From JAXGPF01 sp964463985 (GTDB lineage Bacteria; Verrucomicrobiota; Kiritimatiellia; JAAZAB01), in NCBI GenBank assembly GCA_964463985.1, contig CAYXEK010000009.1, forward strand, positions 1-64,000: DNA of 64,000 nt, given 5' to 3'. The notes under the pieces were generated by a model. The model made no database searches. It saw nothing but the letters and a program-made list of their open reading frames with translations, and was not told the DNA's origin. The translations under genes and the position numbers were made by a program. Shown here piece by piece: positions 41,349 to 49,782 of the stretch (position 1 is the first letter of the stretch; the number at the start of each line of letters is the position of its first letter).

Positions 41349-42619
41349 CCTCCATGAAAAACACCACCTCCGCCCCGACTTCGGACGCGCCCGCCGCACC
41401 CCGCCGCTGCCGCGGCGCCAACGCCCGGTTTGATTCCATCGAAGCGGTTTTAAAGGACATCCGGCGCGGCGCAATGGTGGTAATCGTGGATGACGAATGC
41501 CGGGAAAACGAAGGCGATCTCGTTATGGCGGCCGCCAAGACCACCGCGCGCGCCATCAATTTCATGGCCACCCATGGCCGCGGCCTGATCTGCGTCGCCC
41601 TGACGGGCGAACGCCTGGCCAAACTCCAGATCAAGCGGATGTCTTCCGTCCACCAGCCCGATAGAATGCGCACCGCCTTCATGGAATCCGTGGATGCCCG
41701 CCAGGGTGTGACCACCGGCATCAGCGCCTACGACCGCGCGCGCACCACCAAGGCGCTGGTGGACGAAAAGACCGCGCCGGCCGACCTGGTCAGCCCCGGC
41801 CATGTTTTCCCGCTCGAAGCCCGCGAAGGCGGCGTGCTCCATCGCGCCGGCCATACCGAGGCTTCCGTTGATCTCGCGCGCCTGGCCGGGCTCCCGCCCG
41901 CGGGGGTAATCTGTGAAATCATGCGCCCGGACGGACGCATGGCCCGGCTGCCGGACCTCCAGGCGTTCGCCCGGCGCCACCGCCTGAAAATCACTTCCGT
42001 GGCCGACCTGATCGCTTACCGGCGCCGGCGCGAGAAACTGGTGGAATGCGTCCACTCAGTCATGCTGCCTACGGATTACGGTGTTTTCCAGCTTAAGCTT
42101 TACCGCTCGCTGACCAATGCGGAAACTCATCTGGCGCTGGTCATGGGCGAGCCGGCGCGCCAGAAATCCGCCCTGGTGCGCGTGCACAGCGAATGCCTGA
42201 CCGGCGATGTCTTCGGCTCGCTGCGCTGCGATTGCGGACAGCAACTTCACGCCGCCATGCGCCAGATCGCCGCGGAGAAACACGGCGTCATACTTTATAT
42301 GCGCCAGGAAGGCCGGGGCATCGGCCTGGAGAAAAAAATCCATGCCTATGCGCTTCAGGAAGCCGGCCTGGACACGGTGGAAGCCAATCATCGGCTGGGT
42401 TTTGCCGCCGACCTGCGCGATTACGGGTTCGGCGCGCAGATTCTCTCGGATTTAGGCTTGCAAAACATCCGCCTGATGACCAATAATCCCCGCAAAGTCA
42501 TCGGCCTGGAAGGTTACGGCATCCGCATTGTCGAACGCATCCCGATCGTGCTGCCGGCCAATAGTTTCAACCGCAGGTATCTGAACACGAAACGCAGGAA
42601 AATGGGACATTGGTTGTAA
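41345..42619 (+). CDS. ribBA: bifunctional 3,4-DHBP synthase / GTP cyclohydrolase II
   Basis: RibBA supplies both precursors of riboflavin. The ATG at 41345 overlaps the amidase stop; ATG 41354 is an alternative, as the first ~20 residues are Ala/Pro-rich. The RibB half has DDECRENEGDL, HGRGLICVAL, YDRARTT and GHTEASVDLARLAGLPP. The RibA half has VRVHSECLTGDVFGS, RCDCGQQL (zinc Cys), RQEGRGIGL and LMTNNPRK. Both active sites appear whole. Length is 424 residues. ribH starts 29 bases downstream. Confidence 0.96.
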   Translation: MTSMKNTTSAPTSDAPAAPRRCRGANARFDSIEAVLKDIRRGAMVVIVDDECRENEGDLVMAAAKTTARAINFMATHGRGLICVALTGERLAKLQIKRMSSVHQPDRMRTAFMESVDARQGVTTGISAYDRARTTKALVDEKTAPADLVSPGHVFPLEAREGGVLHRAGHTEASVDLARLAGLPPAGVICEIMRPDGRMARLPDLQAFARRHRLKITSVADLIAYRRRREKLVECVHSVMLPTDYGVFQLKLYRSLTNAETHLALVMGEPARQKSALVRVHSECLTGDVFGSLRCDCGQQLHAAMRQIAAEKHGVILYMRQEGRGIGLEKKIHAYALQEAGLDTVEANHRLGFAADLRDYGFGAQILSDLGLQNIRLMTNNPRKVIGLEGYGIRIVERIPIVLPANSFNRRYLNTKRRKMGHWL

Positions 42620-42648
42620 GCGGACAATCATCACAGGAGAAGCACCAG

Positions 42649-43125
42649 ATGCAAATCAAGGAAATCAGCGCCGAACTGACCGCGCGTCAATTGCGCTTCG
42701 GCATCGTTATCAGCCGGTTCAACGACATGTTCACCACCCAACTCCTGCGCGGAGCGCTGGACTGCCTGCAACGGCATGGCGCGGACAACGACGCCATCAC
42801 CGTTGTCTGGGTGCCGGGAGCGTTTGAAATCCCCCTGCCTCTTCAGAAACTGGCCGCCAGCGGGAAGTACGACGCCTTGATCGCCATGGGCATGGTGATT
42901 CAAGGCGCCACCCCGCATGCCGGGCTTATCGGCAGCCAGGTGACCCGCGCGCTGACCCAGATCGCGCTCAAGGAAAACATACCGGTGGTGGACGGCATCG
43001 TCGTGGCCGACACGCTGGATCAGGCCATCGAACGCTCCGGCAGCAAGGCCGGCAACCGGGGCTGGAACGCCGCCCTGTCCGCCATTGAAATGGCGGGGCT
43101 TTGCCGCCGGTTGGATGGCAAATAA
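42649..43125 (+). CDS. ribH: 6,7-dimethyl-8-ribityllumazine synthase
   Basis: RibH joins the ribBA product DHBP with the pyrimidine made by RibD. ATG 42649 follows AGGAGA. The 158-residue protein has the family segments ISRFNDMFTTQLLRGAL, WVPGAFEIPL, GMVIQGATPH (His is the catalytic residue; the following Phe of most homologues is Ala), KENIPVVDGIV, and KAGNRGWNAALSAIEM. It would assemble into a pentamer or a 60-mer shell. Confidence 0.96.
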   Translation: MQIKEISAELTARQLRFGIVISRFNDMFTTQLLRGALDCLQRHGADNDAITVVWVPGAFEIPLPLQKLAASGKYDALIAMGMVIQGATPHAGLIGSQVTRALTQIALKENIPVVDGIVVADTLDQAIERSGSKAGNRGWNAALSAIEMAGLCRRLDGK

Positions 43126-43160
43126 TCCGCGTCTAACGCCATCCATGCGAAGGAATTCTT

Positions 43161-43577
43161 ATGGCGACCCGTCATGCCGCGCGCGCCTGGGCCATGCAGG
43201 TGCTTTTTTCCCTGGATTTCAATCCGCTGACTCCGGACCAGGCGCTGGCCCTGTTCTGGAAAAATCAGCCGGCGGATGAAAAAGCACAGCGGTTCACCGG
43301 CGAATTGGTCCGCGGCGTAACAGCCAACCGCGACCAACTGGATGCAGTCATCCGGAAACATGCCGCCAATTGGGATTTGCAGCGGATTAACGCCGTGGAT
43401 CGAAATATCCTGCGGGTATCCCTGTTCGAAATGCAACACCGGCCGGATATTCCTCCCATCGTTTCCATCAACGAAGCGGTGGACCTCGCCAAACGATTCA
43501 GCGGCGACGAATCGGGCAAATTCGTCAACGGCATCCTCGATCAGGCGCGGCTCGGCATGATTGCGGCGGCTACATGA
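43161..43577 (+). CDS. nusB: transcription antitermination factor NusB
   Basis: NusB works with NusE (S10) at boxA in rRNA antitermination. The 138-residue protein is all helical with the family pattern: ARAWAMQVLFSLDF, ELVRGVTANRDQLDAVI, INAVDRNILRVSLFEM, VSINEAVDLAKRFS and KFVNGILDQARL. It lies 35 bases after ribH and 14 bases before ribD. ribH-nusB is a common pair. Confidence 0.96.
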   Translation: MATRHAARAWAMQVLFSLDFNPLTPDQALALFWKNQPADEKAQRFTGELVRGVTANRDQLDAVIRKHAANWDLQRINAVDRNILRVSLFEMQHRPDIPPIVSINEAVDLAKRFSGDESGKFVNGILDQARLGMIAAAT

Positions 43578-43591
43578 CGGCGGAGGGCTGA

Positions 43592-44710
43592 ATGGTAAAC
43601 AATTCCAGCGCCGCTGCCCGGACAGACCCGCATCGCTTCTGGATGCAGCGCGCCCTCGCCCTGGCGCGCCGCGGCGAAGGGCTTACCCGGCCAAACCCGC
43701 CGGTCGGCGCCCTGGTGGTCAACCGGGGCCGGGTGGTGGGATCAGGCTGGCACAGGCGCGCCGGCGCCCCGCACGCGGAAGCGCTGGCCTTGTCCGCCGC
43801 CGGCGCCCAGGCTCGCGGCGCAACCATCTACGTGACCCTGGAACCCTGCTGCACCCAGGGACGCACGCCGCCCTGCACCCGGGCCATAATTGCCGCCGGC
43901 GTCAAGACAGTGGCCGCCGCCATCCCCGACCCCAACCCGCGGCATCGGGGCCAGGGTTTTAAAATACTCCGGCAGGCAGGCATCGAAGTCATGGAAGGCA
44001 TCGGCCGCGAAGAAGCACGGGAATTAATCGCGCCCTTCGCCAAGTGGATTGTCCGGGGCCGGCCATATCTGACCCTGAAACTGGCCATGACGCTGGACGG
44101 CAAAATCGCCGACCGCCGCGGACAATCCAAGTGGATTACCAGTCCGGCCTCCCGCCGGGAAGTGCAGGCCCTGCGCCGGCGCGCGGACGCGATCATGGTG
44201 GGCGCCGGCACGGTCCGGGCGGACAACCCGGGCCTCTTGCCCCGGCCCGCACGGGGCCGCCGGCCATGGCGCGTAATTGTAGACAGCCGCGGCATGCTGG
44301 CCGGCCGTTATCAAATTCTGCAGCCGCCGGATGCGGCGCAAACCATCATGGCCGCCACAGATGCCTGCCCGTTGAAAACCCGCGCGCGCTGGCAGGCGGC
44401 CGGCGCGCAGGTATGGGTGCTGCCGTCCGCCGGCGGCCGGGTATCATTGCCGGCTTTGTTGCGCCGGCTCGGCGCCATGGGATTGCTCCACGTGGTGTGC
44501 GAAGGCGGCGGCGAGATGGCCGCCGCCCTGATCCGCGCCCGGCTGGTGGATGAATACCGGTTTTTCATCGCGCCGCGCATCCTCGGCGGCAAAGATGCTC
44601 CCGGCGCCGCAGGCGGTCCGGGCTGGCTGCTGCAATCGGCGCCGGAACTGGCATTCGCCGACTGCCGGCGGCTCGGAAGGGACCTGATGATCAAGGCTCT
44701 GCCGGCATGA
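43592..44710 (+). CDS. ribD: riboflavin biosynthesis deaminase/reductase
   Basis: RibD deaminates and then reduces the pyrimidine intermediate. The N-terminal deaminase has PHAEALAL (zinc His and catalytic Glu) and EPCCTQGRTPPC (zinc Cys). The reductase half starts RPYLTLKLAMTLDGKIA, then QSKWITSPASR, MVGAGTVRADNP and VVCEGGGEMAAAL. Length is 372 residues. It ends the ribBA-ribH-nusB-ribD run; riboflavin synthase (ribE) is not in this window. A 6-bp hairpin (TTTGCG/CGCAAA, 44715-44732) follows the stop without a T-run. Confidence 0.96.
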   Translation: MVNNSSAAARTDPHRFWMQRALALARRGEGLTRPNPPVGALVVNRGRVVGSGWHRRAGAPHAEALALSAAGAQARGATIYVTLEPCCTQGRTPPCTRAIIAAGVKTVAAAIPDPNPRHRGQGFKILRQAGIEVMEGIGREEARELIAPFAKWIVRGRPYLTLKLAMTLDGKIADRRGQSKWITSPASRREVQALRRRADAIMVGAGTVRADNPGLLPRPARGRRPWRVIVDSRGMLAGRYQILQPPDAAQTIMAATDACPLKTRARWQAAGAQVWVLPSAGGRVSLPALLRRLGAMGLLHVVCEGGGEMAAALIRARLVDEYRFFIAPRILGGKDAPGAAGGPGWLLQSAPELAFADCRRLGRDLMIKALPA

Positions 44711-44748
44711 TTCATTTGCGCTAAACCGCAAAATTGAAAAATTAACAG

Positions 44749-44777
44749 TAGACTTATTTCCCGTTTTCTGATATAAG
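44749..44777 (+). promoter_or_regulatory. promoter for fabG-acpP
   Basis: TAGACT (44749-44754) and TATAAG (44772-44777), 17-nt spacer, with TGA giving an extended -10. Four of six -35 and five of six -10 bases match consensus. Transcription would start near 44784, about 38 bases before the fabG ATG. It separates the fatty-acid genes from the rib operon. Confidence 0.6.
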
Positions 44778-44821
44778 ACCGCAACTTTTTCAGGCATACC
44801 AGCAGCAACGGAATGACAGGC

Positions 44822-45565
44822 ATGGAACAATTTAAAGATAAAATCGTCCTTGTGACCGGCGCCGCCCGCGGCTTGGGCCGGGCGATTGCTGAAAAATTCG
44901 CCGCCCGGGGCGCGCATGTCGCGATCTGCGATTTGAACCGCGAATGGCTGGCCGACACGGAAAAAGCCATCACCGGCCGCGGCCGCCAGGCACTGGCGCT
45001 GGCGGCGGATGTAAGTAACCCGGAACATGCGCAAGCGGCGCTGGATGCGGTGGTTAAGCAATTCGGACGCCTCGATGTCATGGTCAACAACGCCGGCATC
45101 ACCAAGGACGGTTTCCTGGTGCGCATGTCGGAAGCCGATTGGGACGCGGTCATCAACATCAATCTCAAGGGAACGTTCCTCTTCACCAAACAGGCGGCCA
45201 AGGTCATGATGAAGCAGAAATCCGGCGCCATCGTGAACGTGGCCTCCATCATCGGTTTGATCGGCAATGCCGGCCAGGCCAATTACGGCGCCTCCAAGGC
45301 GGGGGTGATTGCCCTGACCAAATCCGCCGCCAGGGAACTGGCATCGCGCAATATCCGGGTCAACGCCGTCGCGCCCGGCTTCATTGAAACCAGAATGACG
45401 GAAGTTCTGCCGGAGGAAATCCGGCAGAAAATGCTGGCGGCCATTCCCATGGGCAGGTTTGGCAAGCCGGAAGATGTGGCGAACGTGGTGCTGTTCCTGG
45501 CCGGCCAGGACGCGGCCTATATGACGGGCCAGGTCCTGACCATCAGCGGCGGCATGGTAATGTAA
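44822..45565 (+). CDS. fabG: 3-oxoacyl-[acyl-carrier-protein] reductase
   Basis: FabG reduces beta-ketoacyl-ACP with NADPH in each fatty-acid cycle. ATG 44822 gives the usual start (MEQFKDKIVLVTGAARG); ATG 44813 would add three residues and neither has a strong ribosome site. The short-chain dehydrogenase signatures are intact: TGAARGLGRAIAE, NNAGITKDG, catalytic Ser in VNVASIIG, YGASK with Tyr and Lys, and VAPGFIETRMT. Length is 247 residues. acpP starts 21 bases downstream. Confidence 0.96.
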   Translation: MEQFKDKIVLVTGAARGLGRAIAEKFAARGAHVAICDLNREWLADTEKAITGRGRQALALAADVSNPEHAQAALDAVVKQFGRLDVMVNNAGITKDGFLVRMSEADWDAVININLKGTFLFTKQAAKVMMKQKSGAIVNVASIIGLIGNAGQANYGASKAGVIALTKSAARELASRNIRVNAVAPGFIETRMTEVLPEEIRQKMLAAIPMGRFGKPEDVANVVLFLAGQDAAYMTGQVLTISGGMVM

Positions 45566-45586
45566 CATAACAAACAGGAGGATCGC

Positions 45587-45826
45587 ATGGCTTTAGAGGA
45601 TAAAGTACGGGATATCATCGTGGAAAACCTGGGAGTCAACGCCGAACAGGTCACTCCGGAAGCTTCTTTTGTGGAAGACCTCGGCGCCGATTCGCTGGAT
45701 ACCGTCGAATTGGTCATGGCGTTTGAAGAAGAATTCGGGGCCGAAATCCCCGATGAAGACGCCGAAAAACTGACCACGGTCGGCGCGGTGATCAATTATC
45801 TCAAGGAAAAAGGCCTGGGCGAATAA
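45587..45826 (+). CDS. acpP: acyl carrier protein
   Basis: ACP carries growing acyl chains on a phosphopantetheine arm. The 79-residue acidic protein has the invariant GADSLDTVELV, where Ser is the attachment site, and ends KEKGLGE. AGGAGG stands before its ATG. It is followed at once by a strong terminator, so fabG-acpP is a closed unit apart from any read-through to fabF. Confidence 0.98.
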   Translation: MALEDKVRDIIVENLGVNAEQVTPEASFVEDLGADSLDTVELVMAFEEEFGAEIPDEDAEKLTTVGAVINYLKEKGLGE

Positions 45827-45843
45827 TCCGACCAGCCAGCAAG

Positions 45844-45879
45844 GCCGGGAATGGCGGTCGCCCTTCCCGGCTTTTTTTT
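45844..45879 (+). terminator. strong intrinsic terminator between acpP and fabF
   Basis: GCCGGGAA (45844-45851) pairs with TTCCCGGC (45864-45871). After one mismatch an inner stem GGCG/CGCC continues with a two-base loop. Eight T (45872-45879) follow. The fabF start codon lies only 17 bases after the T-run, so fabF must rely on read-through or on antitermination. Confidence 0.85.
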
Positions 45880-45896
45880 AACATGGGATGGTTGTT

Positions 45897-47132
45897 ATGC
45901 GGAAAGTAGTTGTCACCGGTCTCGGCGTGGTCAGCCCGCTCGGCTGCCAATTGGATGTATTCTGGAAGCGCAGCATGAACGGCGTCTCCGGCATCCGCCG
46001 GGTGCAGCAGTTCGACTGTTCGCCTTACCAGTCGCAAATCGGCGGCGAGGTCATTGAATTCAACGCGGACGAGTTCCTCTCCAAAAAGGATCAGCGCCGC
46101 AGCGACCGCTACAGCCATTTCGCCATTGCCGCCGCCAAAATGGCGGTGACGGATTCCGGCCTGGATTGGACCAGGGAAGACCCGACGCGCGGCGGCGTCA
46201 TCGTCGGTTCCGGCATCGGCGGTTTGCAGACCCTGCAAACCCAGCATGCCATTCTGCGCGACAAGGGCCCGTCCCGCTGCAGCCCCTTCATGATTCCGCA
46301 GATGATCAGCAACATGGCGGCCGGCCTGATCGCCATCGAACACCAGCTTAAAGGCCCGAATTTCGCCGTCGTCACCGCCTGCGCCACCGCCGCCCACGCC
46401 GTGGGCTGCGCCATGCAGAACATCAAGCTCGGCGAGGCAGATATCATGCTGGCCGGCGGCGCCGATGCCTGCCTGTGCGATTTGGGCTACGCCGGCTTCT
46501 GCGCCCTGCGCGCACTCAGCACCCGCAATGACGCCCCGGAACAGGCCAGCCGTCCGTTCGACGCCGACCGCGATGGCTTTATCATGGCGGAAGGCGCCGG
46601 CATAATCGTGCTGGAGGAGATGGAACATGCGCGGCGGCGCGGCGCCCGGATTTACTGCGAATTGGCCGGCTACGGCGCCACCTGCGACGCTTTCCATGAA
46701 ACCGCTCCGGAAGAAAGCGGCGATGGCGGCGCCCGCGCCATGCGCCTGGCAATCCAAAGCGCCGGCGAACGACCCGAGAATGTTGATTACATCAATGCCC
46801 ACGGCACCAGCACCAAGCTCAACGATGCCTGCGAAACCCGCGCCATCAAATCCGCCCTGGGCGAGCATGCCCGCCGCGTCATGATCAGTTCCACCAAGTC
46901 CATGACCGGCCACCTGCTGGGCGCCGCCGGCGGCGTTGAAGCCGCAATTTGCGCGCTGGCCATCCAGCATCAAGCCGTGCCGCCGACCATCAACTACACC
47001 ACGCCCGATCCGGAATGCGACCTGGATTACGTGCCCAATACCGCGCGTGAAAATCAGCGGCTGCGCTTCATATTGAGCAATTCGCTCGGGTTCGGCGGAC
47101 ACAACGCCACGCTGGCCTTCCGCGCAATCTGA
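45897..47132 (+). CDS. fabF: beta-ketoacyl-ACP synthase II
   Basis: FabF extends acyl-ACP by two carbons using malonyl-ACP. ATG 45897 follows GGGATGG; ATG 45883 and 45888 are less likely. The 411-residue enzyme has the triad: Cys in VVTACATAAHAVG, His in NAHGTSTKLNDACE, His in STKSMTGHLLGAAGG, and the C-terminal NSLGFGGHNATL. No promoter is seen in the 17 bases between the acpP terminator and its start. Confidence 0.96.
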   Translation: MRKVVVTGLGVVSPLGCQLDVFWKRSMNGVSGIRRVQQFDCSPYQSQIGGEVIEFNADEFLSKKDQRRSDRYSHFAIAAAKMAVTDSGLDWTREDPTRGGVIVGSGIGGLQTLQTQHAILRDKGPSRCSPFMIPQMISNMAAGLIAIEHQLKGPNFAVVTACATAAHAVGCAMQNIKLGEADIMLAGGADACLCDLGYAGFCALRALSTRNDAPEQASRPFDADRDGFIMAEGAGIIVLEEMEHARRRGARIYCELAGYGATCDAFHETAPEESGDGGARAMRLAIQSAGERPENVDYINAHGTSTKLNDACETRAIKSALGEHARRVMISSTKSMTGHLLGAAGGVEAAICALAIQHQAVPPTINYTTPDPECDLDYVPNTARENQRLRFILSNSLGFGGHNATLAFRAI

Positions 47133-47219
47133 TGTCTGCCCGCGGCCTGGTCGGCCCCCGGCGCGCCCATGCTGCGCCGGACACGGCGCCCTTCTACTCA
47201 CGCCGACAGGCGCTTAAAA

Positions 47220-47249
47220 TTCAAGTGGCAAAATCCCGCGGGATAAAAT
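47220..47249 (+). promoter_or_regulatory. candidate promoter for lpxK-waaF
   Basis: TTCAAG (47220-47225) and TAAAAT (47244-47249) with an 18-nt spacer lie in the 200-base gap after fabF. The -35 is poor. There is no gene in 47133-47333; the open frame that begins with ATG 47132 is not coding-like. Confidence 0.35.
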
Positions 47250-47333
47250 ACACTAGGCGCAATCGGAAACGGCGCGCCGGCCGGAATCTTTCCGCGCAGG
47301 GGGCCGGAACTGATGTGAAAGGAATGCGTCCGG

Positions 47334-48497
47334 GTGGGTCTGAACAAAAAAGAAAAACTGGAAAAGTATTTCCTGGACCTGATCCATGACCGCCGGCAAG
47401 GCCGCGGCGCGGAAGCCATGCGCTCCGTCCTGCGTCAATTATCCCGGATTTACGGCGGGATCATCGCCATGCGGAATTTTCTCTACGAACAGGGCATCTT
47501 CCGCCACCATACCCTGGGATGCCAGGTCATCAGCATCGGCAACCTGACGGTCGGCGGCACGGGAAAAACGCCGATCGTGGAAATTTTCGCCCGCGCCCTT
47601 CAACTGGAGGGACGGCGGGTCGCCATCCTCAGCCGCGGCTACAAAAAAGTCGAACACAGCTTCTGGAAAAAGAATCTCGACAAGCTCACCGGCCGGGAAC
47701 GGCGCCGGCCGCCGCGGGTGGTGTCCGACGGCAAATCGCTGCTGCTGGACGCCGCGCGCAGCGGCGATGAACCTTACATGCTGGCGTCCAACCTGCCGGA
47801 AGTGGCGGTGGTGGTTGACAAGGACCGCGTGAAAAGCGGACGCTACGCCATTGACAAACTCAAATGCGATACCCTGGTGCTGGACGATGGATTCCAATAC
47901 CGCGCGCTCAAGCATCGCGTGGAAATCGTGCTGGTGGATTCCACCAACCCTTTCAGCAACGGCCACATCCTGCCGCGCGGCCTGCTGCGTGAACCGGCGG
48001 CCAATATCCGCCGCGCGGATTTCATTTTCATCACCAAGTCCCCGGATGCCGCGCAGACGGAATTGCAAGCCCGGCTGCGCCGGCTCAACCCGCGGGCGGA
48101 AATCTCCGTCTGCGCCCACCATCCGCTTTACCTGCAAAATATTTATACCGGCGAACGTCTGCCGCTGGACTGGCTGAATTCGCGGCGGCTGGCAACCGTC
48201 GCCGGCATCGCCATTCCGGACGGTTTTGAAAATGAAATCCGCCGGCAGGGCGGCCAACTGGTTTACTGCAAACGCTTCGCCGACCATCACCGCTATACCC
48301 AGCAGGAAATAATTGATTTGATCAACAAGGCCCGCCGGCGCGGCGCCGGCGCCATCATCACCACCGAAAAGGACGCCGTGCGCATGCCCAAAATCCAGCG
48401 GGTGGATGTGCCGCTGTATTTCCTGCGGGTAGAAATCAAGCTGCTGAGCGGCGCCGAGGACTTTCATGCATGCATCTCGCGCATCTGTTTCCGCTGA
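47334..48497 (+). CDS. lpxK: tetraacyldisaccharide 4'-kinase
   Basis: LpxK phosphorylates the lipid A disaccharide at the inner membrane. The GTG at 47334 follows AAGGA at about nine bases. The 387-residue protein has a long N-terminal segment of ~60 residues before the P-loop strand, then ISIGNLTVGGTGKTP (Walker A), ILSRGYKK, VVVDKDRVKSG, LVLDDGFQYRAL (Walker-B-like DDGFQ) and TTEKDAVRMP. Compared with E. coli it is about 60 residues longer, partly from a basic insert around WKKNLDKLTGRERRRPPR. Its last 32 bases overlap waaF. Confidence 0.93.
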   Translation: MGLNKKEKLEKYFLDLIHDRRQGRGAEAMRSVLRQLSRIYGGIIAMRNFLYEQGIFRHHTLGCQVISIGNLTVGGTGKTPIVEIFARALQLEGRRVAILSRGYKKVEHSFWKKNLDKLTGRERRRPPRVVSDGKSLLLDAARSGDEPYMLASNLPEVAVVVDKDRVKSGRYAIDKLKCDTLVLDDGFQYRALKHRVEIVLVDSTNPFSNGHILPRGLLREPAANIRRADFIFITKSPDAAQTELQARLRRLNPRAEISVCAHHPLYLQNIYTGERLPLDWLNSRRLATVAGIAIPDGFENEIRRQGGQLVYCKRFADHHRYTQQEIIDLINKARRRGAGAIITTEKDAVRMPKIQRVDVPLYFLRVEIKLLSGAEDFHACISRICFR

Positions 48498-49503
48498 AAC
48501 GCCCGGGCCGGCCGGCGCGGAAACCGTTTTGATCATCGGCGTCAACTGGCTGGGCGACAGCATCATGGCCATGCCGGCGCTGCAAAGCTTCCGACGGCGC
48601 CGCCCGGGGGCGCGGGTGGTCATGGTTGTGCGGCCGCACCTGGCGCCGCTGTGGCAAATGCACCCGGCCGTCGCCGAGGTGCGACCCTGCTCCGGCGCCC
48701 TGCCCGCGCTCCGGCAACTGGTCCGGGCGCTCCGCCGCGAACGGCCGGCCGCCGCTTATATCTGGCCGCGTTCGTTCCGCGCCGCCCTGGCACCCTGGCT
48801 GGCCGGCATCCCTCGGCGCTACGGACTGCCCGGCCATGGCCGCGATTGGATGCTGACGGACGTTATTCCGCCGCCGGCGGATGAACGCCGGCACCAGGCT
48901 TTCGAATACCTGAACCTGATGGGCGATGCCGCCGTGGAAATCGAGCCGCCAGTCTTGCAGGCGCCCTCGCTCCTGCAACAACAATGGCGCGCGCGTCTGC
49001 AGGCGGCCGGCGCCGCCGCGTGGGTGGCGCTGCTGCCCGGGGCGGCCTTCGGGCCGGCCAAGCGCTGGCCGGCGGAGCGGTTTGCCGCCGTTGGACGGCG
49101 CCTGCAACGGGAGTTGTCCGCCGGCGTGGCGGTGCTGGGCGCCGCGGCGGAACGGGAGTTGTGCCGGCAGGTCGCGGATCAAATCGGCGGCATTGCCATC
49201 AGCCTGGCCGGCCAAACCTCGTTGACGGACCTCGCCGCCATCCTCTCCGTCTGCCGGCTGGCCGTGGCCAATGACAGCGGCGGCATGCATCTCGCCACCG
49301 CCATGCATACCCCCGTAGTGGCCGTCTTCGGCATAACCAATCCGGACCAGACCGGCCCGCTCGGACCGCGGGTCTGCGTTTTGCAGAACAGCTCCTACCG
49401 CGCCCGCGATTTCAAACCGGGGATTCACCAGGCCGCCGAGGCGCTCGCCGCCATCACGCCCGAACAGGCCGCCGCCGCCGCATTGCGCCTCCTGGCCGGC
49501 TGA
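48466..49503 (+). CDS. waaF: ADP-heptose:LPS heptosyltransferase II-like
   Basis: A 345-residue GT9 glycosyltransferase that adds heptose to the LPS inner core. Family segments are VLIIGVNWLGDSIMAMPAL at the N-terminus, YIWPRSFRAALAPWLAGIPRR, LLPGAAFGPAKRWPAERFA (donor binding) and AVANDSGGMHLATAMHTPVVAVFG near the C-terminus. The first ~18 residues (up to the first strand) are poorly conserved, so the start could be a little later. Overlap with lpxK shows a joint transcript. With waaA and lpxK it completes a small LPS-core set in this window. Confidence 0.92.
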   Translation: MHASRASVSAETPGPAGAETVLIIGVNWLGDSIMAMPALQSFRRRRPGARVVMVVRPHLAPLWQMHPAVAEVRPCSGALPALRQLVRALRRERPAAAYIWPRSFRAALAPWLAGIPRRYGLPGHGRDWMLTDVIPPPADERRHQAFEYLNLMGDAAVEIEPPVLQAPSLLQQQWRARLQAAGAAAWVALLPGAAFGPAKRWPAERFAAVGRRLQRELSAGVAVLGAAAERELCRQVADQIGGIAISLAGQTSLTDLAAILSVCRLAVANDSGGMHLATAMHTPVVAVFGITNPDQTGPLGPRVCVLQNSSYRARDFKPGIHQAAEALAAITPEQAAAAALRLLAG

Positions 49504-49653
49504 TCCATGCTTTGCGGTGTCATGCCGGCCGGACAAGTGCTCCGCTAAACGGCCCGAAATGACCCTAACGCGGTGCGCTGGCCGCAATCCTCCTCCGCCT
49601 GGCTATGGCGGACACGCCAAATTTAACAGCGTTTATTCCCTCGCCGCATTAGC

Positions 49654-49723
49654 TGGATTAGGGGTCATGGATTAGGGGTCAGTCAAGTTTTCTTGTGGAT
49701 TAGGGGTCAGTCAAGTTTTCTTG
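49654..49723. repeat. 28-bp tandem repeat, 2.5 copies
   Basis: Two perfect adjacent copies of a 28-bp unit (49668-49695 and 49696-49723) start with TGGATTAGGGGTCAGTCAAG. A 14-bp partial copy (49654-49667) precedes them. Upstream, TCCGCC/GGCGGA (49594-49612) forms a 6-bp hairpin. The whole 49504-49782 stretch has no gene. There are no spacers, so it is not CRISPR; it may be the scar of a mobile element. Confidence 0.85.
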
Positions 49724-49782
49724 CGATTTCAAGCACAAGATCCATCAAGCCGCCGCCCCGGGTATCAGCTGCGCGGCCGGGA

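Noticed and set aside
49654..49723. CRISPR-like array
   Set aside because: Only two full copies lie head to tail with no spacers and no cas gene is near.
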